Assembly: GCA_949592205.1 (NCBI GenBank)
Contig: CATIUR010000001.1
Span: forward strand, 239,834,750-239,898,749
Direction: 5' to 3'
Source: Helichrysum umbraculigerum
Lineage: Eukaryota; Streptophyta; Magnoliopsida; Asterales; Asteraceae
DNA: 64,000 nucleotides
The position numbers and the translations under genes were made by a program. Positions 35,801-46,800 of this stretch are shown here, piece after piece. Below the pieces are notes generated by a model, which saw nothing but the letters and a program-made list of their open reading frames with translations, had not been told where the DNA came from and ran no database searches. Each line of letters starts with the position of its first letter. The stretch's first letter is position 1.

Positions 35801-36591
35801 TGCCCACAAAAAACCTCTTGGTTTGTTAGATTATTATTGCAAAAGTTTTCTTTTTTTTGGGTCAAAATTAATGCAAAAAACAACTCATAAAAATGAACAA
35901 AAAAAAGTGTTTGCTGGTCTCCCCAACTCATACTTTGACCCATTTCAACAGTGAACCCATTTTTGACATATTACACAACCAGCCCATGTTGTCACCTGTA
36001 CAACTAGCCTGTGACATTCAGGATGTTTTGCAGAATCAACCTGAATTGACACATAACATTGACTAACTGGTTTGCTTTTGTAATGACAGGTTAACCCACA
36101 ATTTTATGCATTTAGATGGATTACTCTCCTCTTGACCCAAGATTTCAGCTTCGCCGATAGTCTTCACATTTGGGATTTGCTCTTAAGTGACCCCGAAGGT
36201 CCTCAAGTGAGTTAAACAAACCTTGTTCTTTGATAGGTTTTTACTTGCGTACCAAAAAGATCTATTAATTACATTTATCATACCATCACATCACAGGACA
36301 ATATGACACGTTAAATTAATTAAACGAAATGACATGGGGTGCATTATAAATACATATTATCAAGATGTTTTCTCGTATGTTTAGTGTGTCCTGTGTATAT
36401 GTCTGACCTTTTGGTCCAACTTGCAGGAGACCTTGCTTCGGGTTTGTTGTGCAATGTTGATTCTTGTTAGGCGGCGTTTGCTTGCGGGTGATTTCACAGC
36501 CAATCTTAAATTACTCCAAAGTTATCCATCGACAAATATCAGTCATCTGCTGTACGTAGCCAACAAACTACGATCTCATCCAACTCACTGA
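32832..36591 (+). CDS. TBC-domain Rab GTPase-activating protein
   Basis: Nine exons, all joined in phase 0 with GT/AG borders: 32832-33143, 33424-33516, 33675-33779, 33852-34004, 34737-34835, 34976-35104, 35444-35623, 36090-36206 and 36427-36591. They give a 450-residue protein. The first about 100 residues are Ser/Pro-rich with a PVQVQVPVQVP run and are probably disordered. A TBC domain follows from about residue 120 (IPDGGGIRSTVWKLLLYYLP). Both catalytic fingers are present: the arginine in IDRDVKRT (R235) and the glutamine in RYVQGMNE (Q275). TBC proteins speed GTP hydrolysis by Rab GTPases in membrane traffic. The layout resembles plant Gyp1/TBC1D13-like proteins; the Rab partner is unknown. 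Intron 4 (732 bp) contains a degenerate Helitron-like hairpin. Exon borders are my reading and need transcript support. Confidence 0.88.
34326..34490 (-). mobile_element. Degenerate Helitron-like remnant in TBC intron 4
   Basis: The hairpin CCCGTGCAAAGCAGCGGG (34334-34351) matches in style the 3' hairpin of the small Helitron at 38658. A segment near 34465 (AATAAATGGACTTCTATAAT) resembles that element's 5' part. The terminal CTAG is degenerate, so the borders are approximate. Confidence 0.35.
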
Positions 36592-37238
36592 TTGCACAGG
36601 ACATTAGTTTTAAATCATTTTTTATAGTTATCTTTCCCCTGTTATTTTGAAGTTACTTTTGGTTTGTATAATTAACAGTGTGTAAATGCCAGCTATAGCC
36701 TGTAGATTGCAAGAACATTGTTTTATTTCGCTAACATTGAGATTATACTTGGAAGACCAATGATTTTACACAGTTATGAACTTAAATATACCTTTTGAAT
36801 TGGTAGATAATGTCATATTATCACAGTTTGCCATCTATGCAACATTTTTATGTATCATTCCAGTAGTTATCTCAACATGATCGAGAATTGACAACGGGCA
36901 TGTTATCATAGGTAAATGTATATATGAAGGTGTTTATTCGGGTCATTTCTATCTCTAACGAATCAAACATGTTAAGTATATGGATTTAAGTAACATGAAA
37001 TGGATTAAACACGTAAAAATGCCAAATAATCTAGAAAATCTCAGGTTACCATTTATTAAATAACATACAGGATATGAAGGCATCTTTAAGTGACTTTAGA
37101 AAACAATTCTTAAATATATATCATGCTATAGAAATTTTTAAATACGTGGAATCAAAGTATTAACTATCACAAGTTATTATGTCCGTAATATATTCGAATA
37201 TGATTATTTATACAGTTTATTTGTAAACATATAACAAA
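36592..37238. other. Intergenic between TBC gene and tRNA-Tyr
   Basis: AT-rich 3' flank of the TBC gene. I see no further gene, repeat or regulatory motif that I can defend. Confidence 0.5.
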
Positions 37239-37327
37239 CCGACCTTAGCTCAGTTGGTAGAGCGGAGGACTGTAGTTGTTATAATGCTGAAATCCTTAGG
37301 TCACTGGTTCGAATCCGGTAGGTCGGA
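37239..37327 (+). tRNA. tRNA-Tyr (GTA) with a 16-nt intron
   Basis: Acceptor arms CCGACCT (37239-37245) and AGGTCGG (37320-37326) pair fully, with discriminator A at 37327. The D arm is GCTC/GAGC, the anticodon arm GAGGA/TCCTT and the T arm ACTGG-TTCGAAT-CCGGT. The anticodon GTA is at 37272-37274. A 16-nt insert (37276-37291) sits one base 3' of the anticodon, the canonical place of nuclear pre-tRNA-Tyr introns. Internal A and B boxes are intact, and a T run from 37329 can end polymerase III transcription. CCA is not encoded. The intron and the absence of surrounding organellar genes show it is a nuclear gene. Confidence 0.95.
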
Positions 37328-37343
37328 TTTTTTTTTTTTTTTT
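37328..37343 (+). terminator. Polymerase III T-run terminator of tRNA-Tyr
   Basis: About 15 consecutive T follow directly after the discriminator region, far more than the four or five needed. Confidence 0.9.
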
Positions 37344-38160
37344 CAACAGAACTTTTTTAGCTGGAATTTGTAATTAACTATATCTGACACTCTGACAATC
37401 TGACAATAATAATACTTAACTTATATGTTCGTTTTGTAATTTCATATCTTATATCTCCAACATTGATGGCAAAAATAGGACTTCAACTCTATAACAAGAG
37501 CCATTTCGTTACAAGAATATTTAATATCAGTACTACATGTCTACATAATGGTCATGTGCACAACTTCTTAAATCCGGTACAAACGTATCCTGGAGTTAGA
37601 TGTGTACTTCCATATGATGATACATGTTGTCATGTGTTTATGTTGGGAGTACCATTTCAGGTTTTGGTTCGTTGGTATGGGGGCTCGACTCTCTGAGTAC
37701 GCGCACACGCCAGTACTTTCTAAGATTCTATAAATAAAGTTCTAATGAGATATTCTTTGTGATTTACTTTGTGTATTTGCGTGAGTCACACATCACCATG
37801 GTGATTATTAGTTCATCATCTATCTAGGTTTTGAATCGTTATTATAAATCAATAATATACATATAGCTTGAAATATATCTTCTTTTGTGTTCTTTCTACA
37901 CCAATTAGTTTTAATTATCTTTTGTTTTGCTGATAAATGGGTCCTACAACTATTACTCTATTAGTGATCTAATCACTCTCAAAGGTAGATCTAAGAACTA
38001 AAGAAGTGAACTATCACGTTAGCGATTTCTCAAAAAGACTAAACACTCTCAATGATGGACAACTTCTGAGCCCGTGCGAATGGTTGACTACATTGTCTTT
38101 CCTTTTTCTTTTTTTTTTTCTTTTTATCTCATTTATTTATTTATATATTCTCTTTCTATC
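37344..38160. other. Intergenic, no recognised gene
   Basis: A 77-codon frame at 37463-37696 on the plus strand (containing TYPGVRCVLPYDDTCCHVF) has no family resemblance I know and lies in AT-rich DNA; I would not call it a gene. The remainder is featureless. Confidence 0.4.
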
Positions 38161-38531
38161 GGTATGTTTGGTAACCTAGCTTATGAGAACTTATTGGAGC
38201 TTAAGTTTATTTTTTTCACAAACTAAGCTACAAGCTTTGTTTGGTATAAAATTTTTTTTGTAGCTTATTGAAAAAATAAGCTCCGGAAAAAAAAGCTAAT
38301 AGAAGTAGGTTATAAACATAAGCTACAAGCTTATTAAAGTAGAAATTACATATATACCCCTTATATCATTATTTATCATATATTTTTTGTCCTTTTATGT
38401 CAATTTACATCAATAAGCTTCAGCTAGTTTTACCAAACAATTGTAAACACATAAGCTCCAACTTCTAACTTATAATATAAGCTCCAGCTACCAGATCCAG
38501 CTATAAGCTTCAGCTGCGGCCAAACATAACC
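38161..38531. mobile_element. Probable MITE with AAGCT-rich inner repeats
   Basis: The left end GGTATGTTTGGTAACC and the right end GGCCAAACATAACC are short inverted repeats around TATGTTTGG. The inside is full of AGCTTAT, AGCTCC and ATAAGCT motifs on both strands that would fold back. This matches a common plant MITE style, but I could not find a convincing target duplication. Confidence 0.5.
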
Positions 38532-38657
38532 TACAAGTTTTTAGGAAGAATAAGAAAATTAAGTTGTTTGTATGAAAGGAACGTAAAGAGTTAAAGAGTT
38601 TTAAATTGTGAATTAAACTACTTTTGTTAAATTAGATGGTGGACTAATTTTATATAA

Positions 38658-38880
38658 CTAGCAGATATCCGCGCAAAGCAGCAGGGTAATTATTCCGTTT
38701 AATTTCGTAATATAAGTATTAATAAAGTAAATTCTGTTGTTAGAAATTTCTTGTTTTTTAATTTAAATGGATATGTATATTTTAATTTTCATTATACATG
38801 ATTCAATTTATTTATAGGTTTTAGTTATTTTTAAATATACACTTGTTTATTTATGGACTAAATCTAATTAATATTATAGA
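38658..38880 (-). mobile_element. Small non-autonomous Helitron (223 bp)
   Basis: On the minus strand it starts TCTATAATATTAATTAG (38880) and ends CTAG (38658), with a hairpin CCTGCTGCTTTGCGCGG (38669-38685, imperfect) just before the end. It is flanked by A (38657) and T (38881), the Helitron insertion rule. There is no coding content. Confidence 0.65.
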
Positions 38881-40092
38881 TCGTTTCTAAAATTAACTAA
38901 GGGTAGTTTAGTCTATTTTGTTGAATATAGGGGTATTCTGGTCATTTCCATTCTTTAAATACGCAAGGCATCGAAGGACATGGTTAAACCCTTTATAAGG
39001 GTGTAAGATAAATTGTTCAAGTCCAAGCGATCCACAATCACAAAGGAGGTCTAAATTTAGTATTTGCAAGGAGGGTCCATTAGAAATTAGTATAGACTTT
39101 GTAGTAATTTTTTCTCTAAAGAGTGATGCAATAACCCACCTTAGATCTATGTGTGACACCCCCAAATTTAATGATTTGCGGAAGCTCGAATTGGGTGTCA
39201 CTAATCAATATACAAAGCACATAAGATACAATGAACGACCACTATATGCGTCGGTTTAAACTTGTATAGATAAATTAAATGTTTACATCAAAAATATAGT
39301 TACATTAGCTCGATTCCTGAAATTGAGAGATTACATAGCATAATTACTTTTACAAAATATAATAATGCAATCAAATCTCTAGTTGTATGAATGCTGACTC
39401 GAGCTAATAATTCCTGCTTGTGCAGCCAACCTACTGCTGGGTACCTGTGATAAATACTAAAATGGGTCAGCGAAAACGCTGGTGAGCTCACAGGTTTGTA
39501 TGTCAATGTATAGTCGTAAGAACCGCAAGATTTATATTGAATTTAAAATGCAATTAAGCAAAATAAAAGTTATACTGTCCATGAGCACATAGTCTGAGCT
39601 TAACTTGAGCGCTAGGTCCAATTAAGGAAACCTAACTTGAAATGCCTCCTACGAGTGTCTAATCCACACTCGTCTTCCCAAATGCTAATACATCCGTTTG
39701 ACCGGTTAGTGCGTACTAACCCGGATGAGGATTGTCAATCCCATATGATATCATATACTAACATTCACGCTATAAATACTAGAGACTATGCTATGGAGGA
39801 CTTTAAATTGATTAGCTTGAAACTCATGTAGTATTTGAAGTTTGTCACTTGCGTTCTACTTGTAAAACAAAATGAAGTAGTAATATCACACCCCTAGTAA
39901 AAGTAGTGAAAATGGGGCCATGAAACTCACCTGAGTCTTGAAGTGTTAATTTAATAAGCTCGAAGTAATTAGTTGTGAGTTGGTGTCCAAAGACTTGAAA
40001 CCTGAATGTGTCCACGACACTTGAATTGTTATTAATTGTACAGATATCCCAAAGGACTACCCTTGTAGTTGTTAAACAACTATGTATACATG

Positions 40093-40225
40093 TCCAAATT
40101 ACTACGATTTGGTTGATTGAGTAGTTACAAGTTATTACGACTTGTTTGACTGACTTGATACAAGTTACAACGACTTGTTTGATTGAATTGATACAAGTTA
40201 CAACGACTTGTTTGATTTTAAGAAA
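40093..40225 (-). repeat. ACAAGT/CCAAAT stem-loops in LTR E
   Basis: Units on the plus strand are CCAAAT-tactacg-ATTTGG, ACAAGT-tattacg-ACTTGT and two of ACAAGT-tacaacg-ACTTGT. The loop ends in ACG in every unit, and the stem differs on both arms between the first unit and the others. LTR F has the same modules at 42352-42433. Confidence 0.85.
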
Positions 40226-40399
40226 AGTTGTGAAAACTTGTACGGCCCGTTGGTGATCGATGAAATTTAAATATTTCAATGTTCTCATTATGATTTGACA
40301 TGTTAACCTCGAAAAGTATGTCTCATAGTGTTTGAAAAGTCACATTGTATAGCGGGTTGAAGTTGTAATAGTTCGACACTTAGTGAAATTGTATTTTGA

Positions 40400-40690
40400 A
40401 ATCCTGCTGTTTTATGCGACACAATCATGCGACACTAAATGGGTTATGCCACACAAGGGTTGTGTCGCATATGAGTGCGACACAATGTCCATACGACACA
40501 AGGGTTGTGTCGCATGGATGCGAAATGCTGATTCAACAGCGACATAGTGGTTGTGTCGTATGGGGTATGCGACATAGTCGTTATGTCGCAAGACTTGCGA
40601 CACTAATTATCTGATACGACATAAGGTACGACACAATGAATTTTATGCGACACAAAAGCCAAAATGCGACACAACATGCGACATAAGTGT
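40400..40690. repeat. GCGACACAA/TTGTGTCGC palindrome array in LTR E
   Basis: At least five inverted units occur, for example CGACACAAGGGTTGTGTCG (about 40494), GCGACATAGTGGTTGTGTCG (about 40539) and GCGACATAGTCGTTATGTCGC (about 40569). The third has a paired change of CACAA/TTGTG to CATAG/TTATG-like arms. The last unit is interrupted by the insertion of F and resumes at 50991. Confidence 0.85.
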
Positions 40691-41632
40691 GACAACCGTC
40701 AATTTAGGACTAGAATTTAGTTCATAATCAGGTTTTAATACATGTAATTAGTTCTGTGTTAGGCTAATTAATGTATCAATTATTATATATATATATATTG
40801 TTGAATATATATCTACAATTATGCGATTTGTTTAAATCGTACAAGTCTCAGACCGAATGAATTTCAATACAATAAATACGGACGTTGGTGAACAATCGAT
40901 TTAAGTAATACAATGATTTTAAATAAAGTCATCGCACTTAAAATATTATGTCAATAGTATTTCGTATCCAAGTTTTATCAAACGATTAACATAAACACGA
41001 ATCAAATGCAACTTCGCAAACAAAACGTGACAATTCACCTTTTTAATGTAATTATTAAATGTCTAGTAAAATACTTCAACAAAAATACTAAATAATTATT
41101 CGTATTTTAAAATGTATATTAAAACATAGAAAATAAATATTTAACGTGTAAACGACGGAGAAAACGAACACCGCACGGAGCGGGAACGCGGGGCGAAAGT
41201 GGGGATTTAACCTCCCACTTCCACCCACTTTCTTTCATTCTCTTTTCTTTCATCTCTCTCTTCCTCCTCTTTTTCTCTCAATTATCATCATCACCACCAT
41301 CACCAAAATCAACGAAATTCGCAAAATAAACACATTAAACGACTTCAAAACACTATACTCCTTTGGAAATAAACGACCACCTCGCGACGATCTACAATCC
41401 TACCTTTCCGGATTTTCATTTCATCACTTTGTAAGTTTCCGACAAATTACGAAATCTCTCGTTTTTACTTACTTTTCATATATTATTGTTTGGATAAGCT
41501 TAATATGTCCCTATGAGGGTTGGGTAAAAGAATCAGACCAAACGGAAACCCGAAAACACGTTTTTGGCTCGAAATCCGTCGAACAGCGGCCAGTGTCGCA
41601 TAGACACCAGCAGCGTATAGCGACACTACCAG

Positions 41633-42113
41633 CGTCACTCCTTTAGTGCCGCTAAACTTCTGATACCGACACTCCCTAAGTGTCGCATAAGCTCAAACGT
41701 TGACCTCTGACCGTCACTACTGAAGTGACGCCTATATATACTTAGCGACACTTGTTAAGTGCCGCCATATCCCTTTAGCCGACACCACATGCCGTCACTA
41801 GATAAGTGACGCCCTATATTCCGTACCGACACTTCATAAGTGTCGCCCATAATTTCATTTTGATCTATACCCGTCACTCTACAAGTGACGTCCTACTATT
41901 TTACCCGACACTTCGTTAGTGCCGCTATGATACGCGTCACTCCTTAAGTGACGCCCAAATGTCCGAAATAATCATTTTATACGACACTTCCTAAGTGTCG
42001 CCGTTATGCTGAACCCGTCACTCCTGAAGTGACGCATACAATTTCACGCGACACTAGATCAGTGACGCTATACCCTTGAATCTGACACTTCACACGACAC
42101 TTCCTTAGTGTCG
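41633..42113 (+). repeat. Thirteen largely alternating 19-bp palindromes in 5' LTR of F
   Basis: Units of 19 bp (7-8-bp arms, short spacer) mostly alternate between two types. The types are CGTCACT...AAGTGACG (41633, 41712, 41793, 41872, 41935, 42016) and CGACACT...AAGTGTCG (41667, 41746, 41827, 41906, 41982, 42049 with a mixed right arm, 42095). Examples are CGTCACTACTGAAGTGACG and CGACACTTCATAAGTGTCG. Spacing is about 29-47 bases, with unrelated linker sequence. Each GTCAC-type unit holds the TGACG core recognised by plant TGA-class bZIP factors, in inverted pairs. Confidence 0.92.
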
Positions 42114-42351
42114 CATGAACACCTTTAGTGACGCCTATAGTGACGCATAAAACAGCAGATTGTCCAACTATTTTTACACCAAGTGTCGAGATTTTTCAAC
42201 TTCAAATACTTATTCCATACGACTTTTAGAACATGATGGGACTTATATTTCAAGAGTAATACTTCAAAAACAAGACGATAACAACAACACTTTTATTTCA
42301 ACAATTCACCAACGGGCCGTACGCGTTTTCAAAACATACTTCAACACTCAA

Positions 42352-42433
42352 ACAAGTCGTTGTAACTTGTGTCAATTCAATCAAACAAGTCGTAGTAACT
42401 TGTAACAATACAATCAACCAAATCGGGGAAATT
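42352..42433 (+). repeat. ACAAGT/CCAAAT stem-loops in LTR F
   Basis: The units are ACAAGT-cgttgta-ACTTGT, ACAAGT-cgtagta-ACTTGT and CCAAAT-cggggaa-ATTTGG. The loop starts with CG each time, and the third stem differs on both arms. The reverse-oriented LTR E has the same set. Confidence 0.85.
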
Positions 42434-43379
42434 TGGACATTAAGTTAGACAAACAGTTTAAATGGTAGTCTTTCGAGATACCAATACAATTAATAACAAT
42501 TCAAGTGTCGTGGACACATTCAGGTTTCAAGTCTTTGGACACCAACACACTGCTAATTACTTCAAGTTTATTAAGTTAAACACATCAGGAATCAGGTGAG
42601 TTTCATAGCCCCATTTTCACTACTTTTACCAGGGGTGTGATATTACTGCATCATTTTGTTTTACAAGTAGAACGCAAGTGACAAACTTCAAATACTACAT
42701 GAGTTTCAAGCTAATCAATTTAAAGTCCTCCATAAGCATAGTCTCTAGTATTTTATAGCGTGAATGTTAGTATATGATATCATATGGGATTGACAATCCT
42801 CATCCGGGTTAGCACGCACTAACCGGTCAAACGGATGTATTAGCATTTGGGAAGACGAGTGTTGATTAGGCACTCGTAGGAGGCACTCCAAGTTAGGTTT
42901 CCTTAATTGGGCCTGACAAATCAGTTAAGCTCAGACTATGTGCTCATGGACAGTATAACTTTTATTTTGCTTAAGTGCATTTTAAATTCATTATAAATCT
43001 TGCGGTTCTGACAATTATACATTGACATACAAACCTGTGAGCTCACCAGCGTTTTCGCTGACTCATTTTAGTATATATCACAGGTACCCAGCAGTAGGTT
43101 GACTGCACAAGCAGGGATTTCTAGCTCGAGTCAGCATACATACAATTAGAGATTGGACTGCATTATTATATTTTGTAAAAGTAATTATGCCATGTAATCT
43201 CTCAATTTCAGGAACCGAGCTAGTGCAATATTATTTTTGATGTAAACGTTCACTTTATTAATACAAGTTTAAAACGACGCATATAGTGGTCGTTCATTAT
43301 TATCTTTGTGCTTTGTATATTGATTAGTGGCACCCAAATCAAGCTTCCGCAAATCATTAAATTTGGGGGTGTCACAGAT

Positions 43380-43391
43380 TGGTATCAGAGA
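43380..43391 (+). other. Primer-binding site of element F
   Basis: TGGTATCAGAGA starts three bases after the LTR end and matches the initiator tRNA-Met primer site except for its last base. Confidence 0.9.
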
Positions 43392-43824
43392 CTAAGGTTA
43401 TAGTGAACTAGGTTGCATTTAGTGGGCCTAGACTATGACCGTTAGGCAGTATTCCTTATTAGTTATGACTAGTTCAGGGATTACATCATACGACCTTAAT
43501 TTAACATAGCCTGATCAACTATGTACAATTAAAGAAAGATGATGTGAAATCTGAAAGAGTTATGTTGAACAGGAATGCATTAGTTGACTCTGACCTCGAG
43601 AGAAACGGGACTCAAAACACGTCTGTGCTAGACACTCAATAGGTTATTATGTGATATACATATATATATACATGAATAGACCTCATTACAATTTTAGGCT
43701 ATATTATATGAATATAGGCCTCTTTCTTTCAAACGCTTTATCTCGGAATGACAAACACACCACTAGTTCATCATACTCGGACTAGTATCTTATTTCATTT
43801 CCTTGTTCTTTCTTACTCAGCATC

Positions 43825-46800
43825 ATGCCTCCTCGTCGTCAAATTACCCTTAGCGAAGCTGAGATCGCGGGAATAATTGCCCGCAGTGTGACTGAAGCCT
43901 TGGCTACCCGAACACCACCTGGTAGTGAGGACACCGCAACCAATACTCCACCACCCAAACCCTGCTCCTATAAGGATTTCCTTAGCTGTAAACCACTATA
44001 CTTCAAGGGCACGGAAGGTGCCATTGGTTTGATCCGTTGGATTGAGCGCATGGAATCTGTTTTCAGTCTCTGCGACTGCACTGAGAACAACAAGGTCAAA
44101 TTCGCTGTTTACACCTTTCAGGAAGGTGCATCCACGTGGTGGAAAACCCACGCAAACTCTGTAGGCCTTGAGGTTGCAAACCGACTTCCTTGGGCCGAAC
44201 TGAAGAAGAAGCTGACAGAAAAGTACTGTCCTGAAGAAGAATTGCATAGGCTGGAAGAAGAATTCTGGCATCTGGAAGTGCAGGGAAATGATGTCGCTGA
44301 TTATACCACCAAGTTTCAGCAGTTTGCCTTATTATGCCCGGGTTTGGTCGAACCAGAAAGTAAGGGCATTAAGAAATACATTCGTGGACTTCCCGAGAAC
44401 ATCCAGGGAAACGTCGCCTCATCCAAACCAACCACTACTGAGAGTGCCATTCGATTGGCCCACGAACTCATGGCCCTAGTTGTCAGCCGTGAGACCTCCA
44501 ACACCTCATCCTCCAACAAACGCAAATCCACTGAACACCACCACAACTCAAGCAAGAAAAACAACGCCATCCAAGTCTACACCTCCAACTCTGAAACCAC
44601 CCACAGCTACACCGGGGGCAGACCTTATTGTCCCAAGTGTAACTACCATCATTTTGGTCAGTGCGGTACTCCTTGCAACAACTACAGGAGGCAAGGGCAT
44701 TTGACTAAGGACTGCAGAGCCCCCAAATCCAACAACAACCTCTCTGACAGAAATACCCGACAACCTAAGTCCTGCTATGAATGTGGAAACCCAGGACACT
44801 TCAGGGATTCTTGCCCAAAGTTGAAGAATAAGGGCAACAACAACAACAACTCCCGCAACAACAACAACGCCAAAAGTACCGCTTTCGTGATCAACTCAGG
44901 GGACGCCCGTCTGGACCCGAATGTGGTCACGGGTATGTTCCTCCTCAACAATTTAACTGCTTCCATTCTGTTTGATACTGGTGCCGATAGGAGTTTTATT
45001 TCCGATGAATTTTGCCCTCTACTTGACATTACACCTGTTGCTTTAGACGTTAAGTACACCGTAGAGCTAGCAAATGGCAAGCTGATAGAAACCGATAGTG
45101 TGATACCTAATTGCACTTTAAATCTAGCCGACGAAACCTTCCCCATAGATCTTATGCCTATTGAGATAGGAAGTTTCGATGTCATCGTAGGCATGGACTG
45201 GTTATCCAAACATCGCGCCGAAATCATCTGCTATGACAAAATTGTTCGCATACCTCTCACTGTCGGTAGAACCCTAGTCATACAGGGGGAGACCGGAGGG
45301 ACGAGGCTCAACCTCATATCTTGTTTAAAAACCCGAAAATTTCTGAGAAAGGGTTATCCTGCAATCCTCGCGCACATCATGGAGAAAAAGTCGGAGGAGA
45401 AGCGACTTGAGGATGTTCCAATTGTTCGAGACTTTCCAGAAGTCTTTCCTGAAGAACTGCCTGGTCTACCACCACCAAGACAGGTTGAGTTCTCAATCGA
45501 TCTTGTACCAGGTGCTGCGCCTGTGGCCCGAGCACCATACCGTTTAGCTCCATCTGAACTTCAGGAGTTGTCCACCCAGTTACAGGAACTCCTGGAACGA
45601 GGGTTTATCAGGCCGAGTTCTTCACCTTGGGGAGCTCCGGTCCTATTCGTTAAGAAGAAAGATGGTTCCTTTCGAATGTGTATCGACTATCGAGAGTTGA
45701 ACAAGTTAACTGTCAAGAACCGGTATCCACTTCCTCGAATCGATGATTTGTTCGACCAACTGCAAGGGTCGAGTTGTTATTCAAAGATTGATCTCCGATC
45801 CGGTTATCATCAATTGCGTGTTCGCGATGCCGATATTCCAAAAACCGCTTTCAGAACCCGTTACGGGCATTACGAATTCCAAGTGATGCCATTCGGCCTA
45901 ACCAACGCACCGGCGGTATTCATGGATCTTATGAATCGGGTGTGCAAGCCTTATCTTGACAAATTTGTCATTGTCTTCATCGACGACATCCTTATATATT
46001 CACGAAACAAAGAAGAACACGCGCAACACCTCAAAACCATCCTTGAACTGCTTAAACACGAGGAGCTCTATGCCAAGTTCTCTAAGTGTGAGTTCTGGAT
46101 CAAAACCGTTCAATTCCTTGGTCACGTGATTGACAGTCAGGGGATTCACGTTGACCCGTCGAAAATCGAAGCTATCAAAGATTGGAAATCGCCAACCACT
46201 CCAACCGAAGTACGGCAGTTTTTGGGACTTGCCGGGTACTATCGAAGATTCATTGAAAATTTCTCCAAGATAGCCATACCACTCACGACTCTAACCCAGA
46301 AAGACAAAAAGTTTGACTGGACTGAGAAACAAGAGTCGGCATTCCAACTCTTAAAACAAAAGCTTTGCAGTGCTCCTATCCTATCATTACCCGAAGGCAC
46401 CGATGACTTCGTGGTATACTGCGATGCTTCACATCAAGGTCTCGGTTGTGTGCTCATGCAACGAGACAAAGTCATAGCTTATGCTTCCCGACAGCTCAAG
46501 ATTCACGAAAAGAATTACACCACCCACGACCTCGAGCTAGGAGCTGTCGTTTTTGCCCTCAAGATCTGGAGACATTACCTTTACGGTACCAGATGTACAA
46601 TCTTCACCGACCATAAAAGCCTTCAACACATATTCGATCAGAAGGATCTCAACATGAGGCAACGTCGATGGGTCGAGTTGCTTACCGATTACGACTGTGA
46701 ACTCAAATATCATCCAGGCAAAGCAAATGTTGTTGCTGACGCCCTCAGTCGAAAAGAGCGAGTGAAACCACTTCGGGTTCGAGCCCTCAGTATGACCATT

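Larger units (their letters stand above)
40688..43376 (+). mobile_element. 5' LTR of element F
   Basis: 2,689 bp, starting TGTGACAACCG and ending TTTGGGGGTGTCACA. It contains a 13-unit palindrome array (41633-42113), ACAAGT stem-loops (42352-42433) and the CATAGCCCCATTTTCACTAC block (about 42606) that is shared with C, D and E. Confidence 0.95.

Noticed and set aside
37463..37696. 77-codon plus-strand frame after tRNA-Tyr
   Set aside because: No family likeness and no supporting context; length is within chance for this region.
44480..45227. Several frames of 74-150 codons on both strands
   Set aside because: Shadows of the gag-protease part of the intact F polyprotein.
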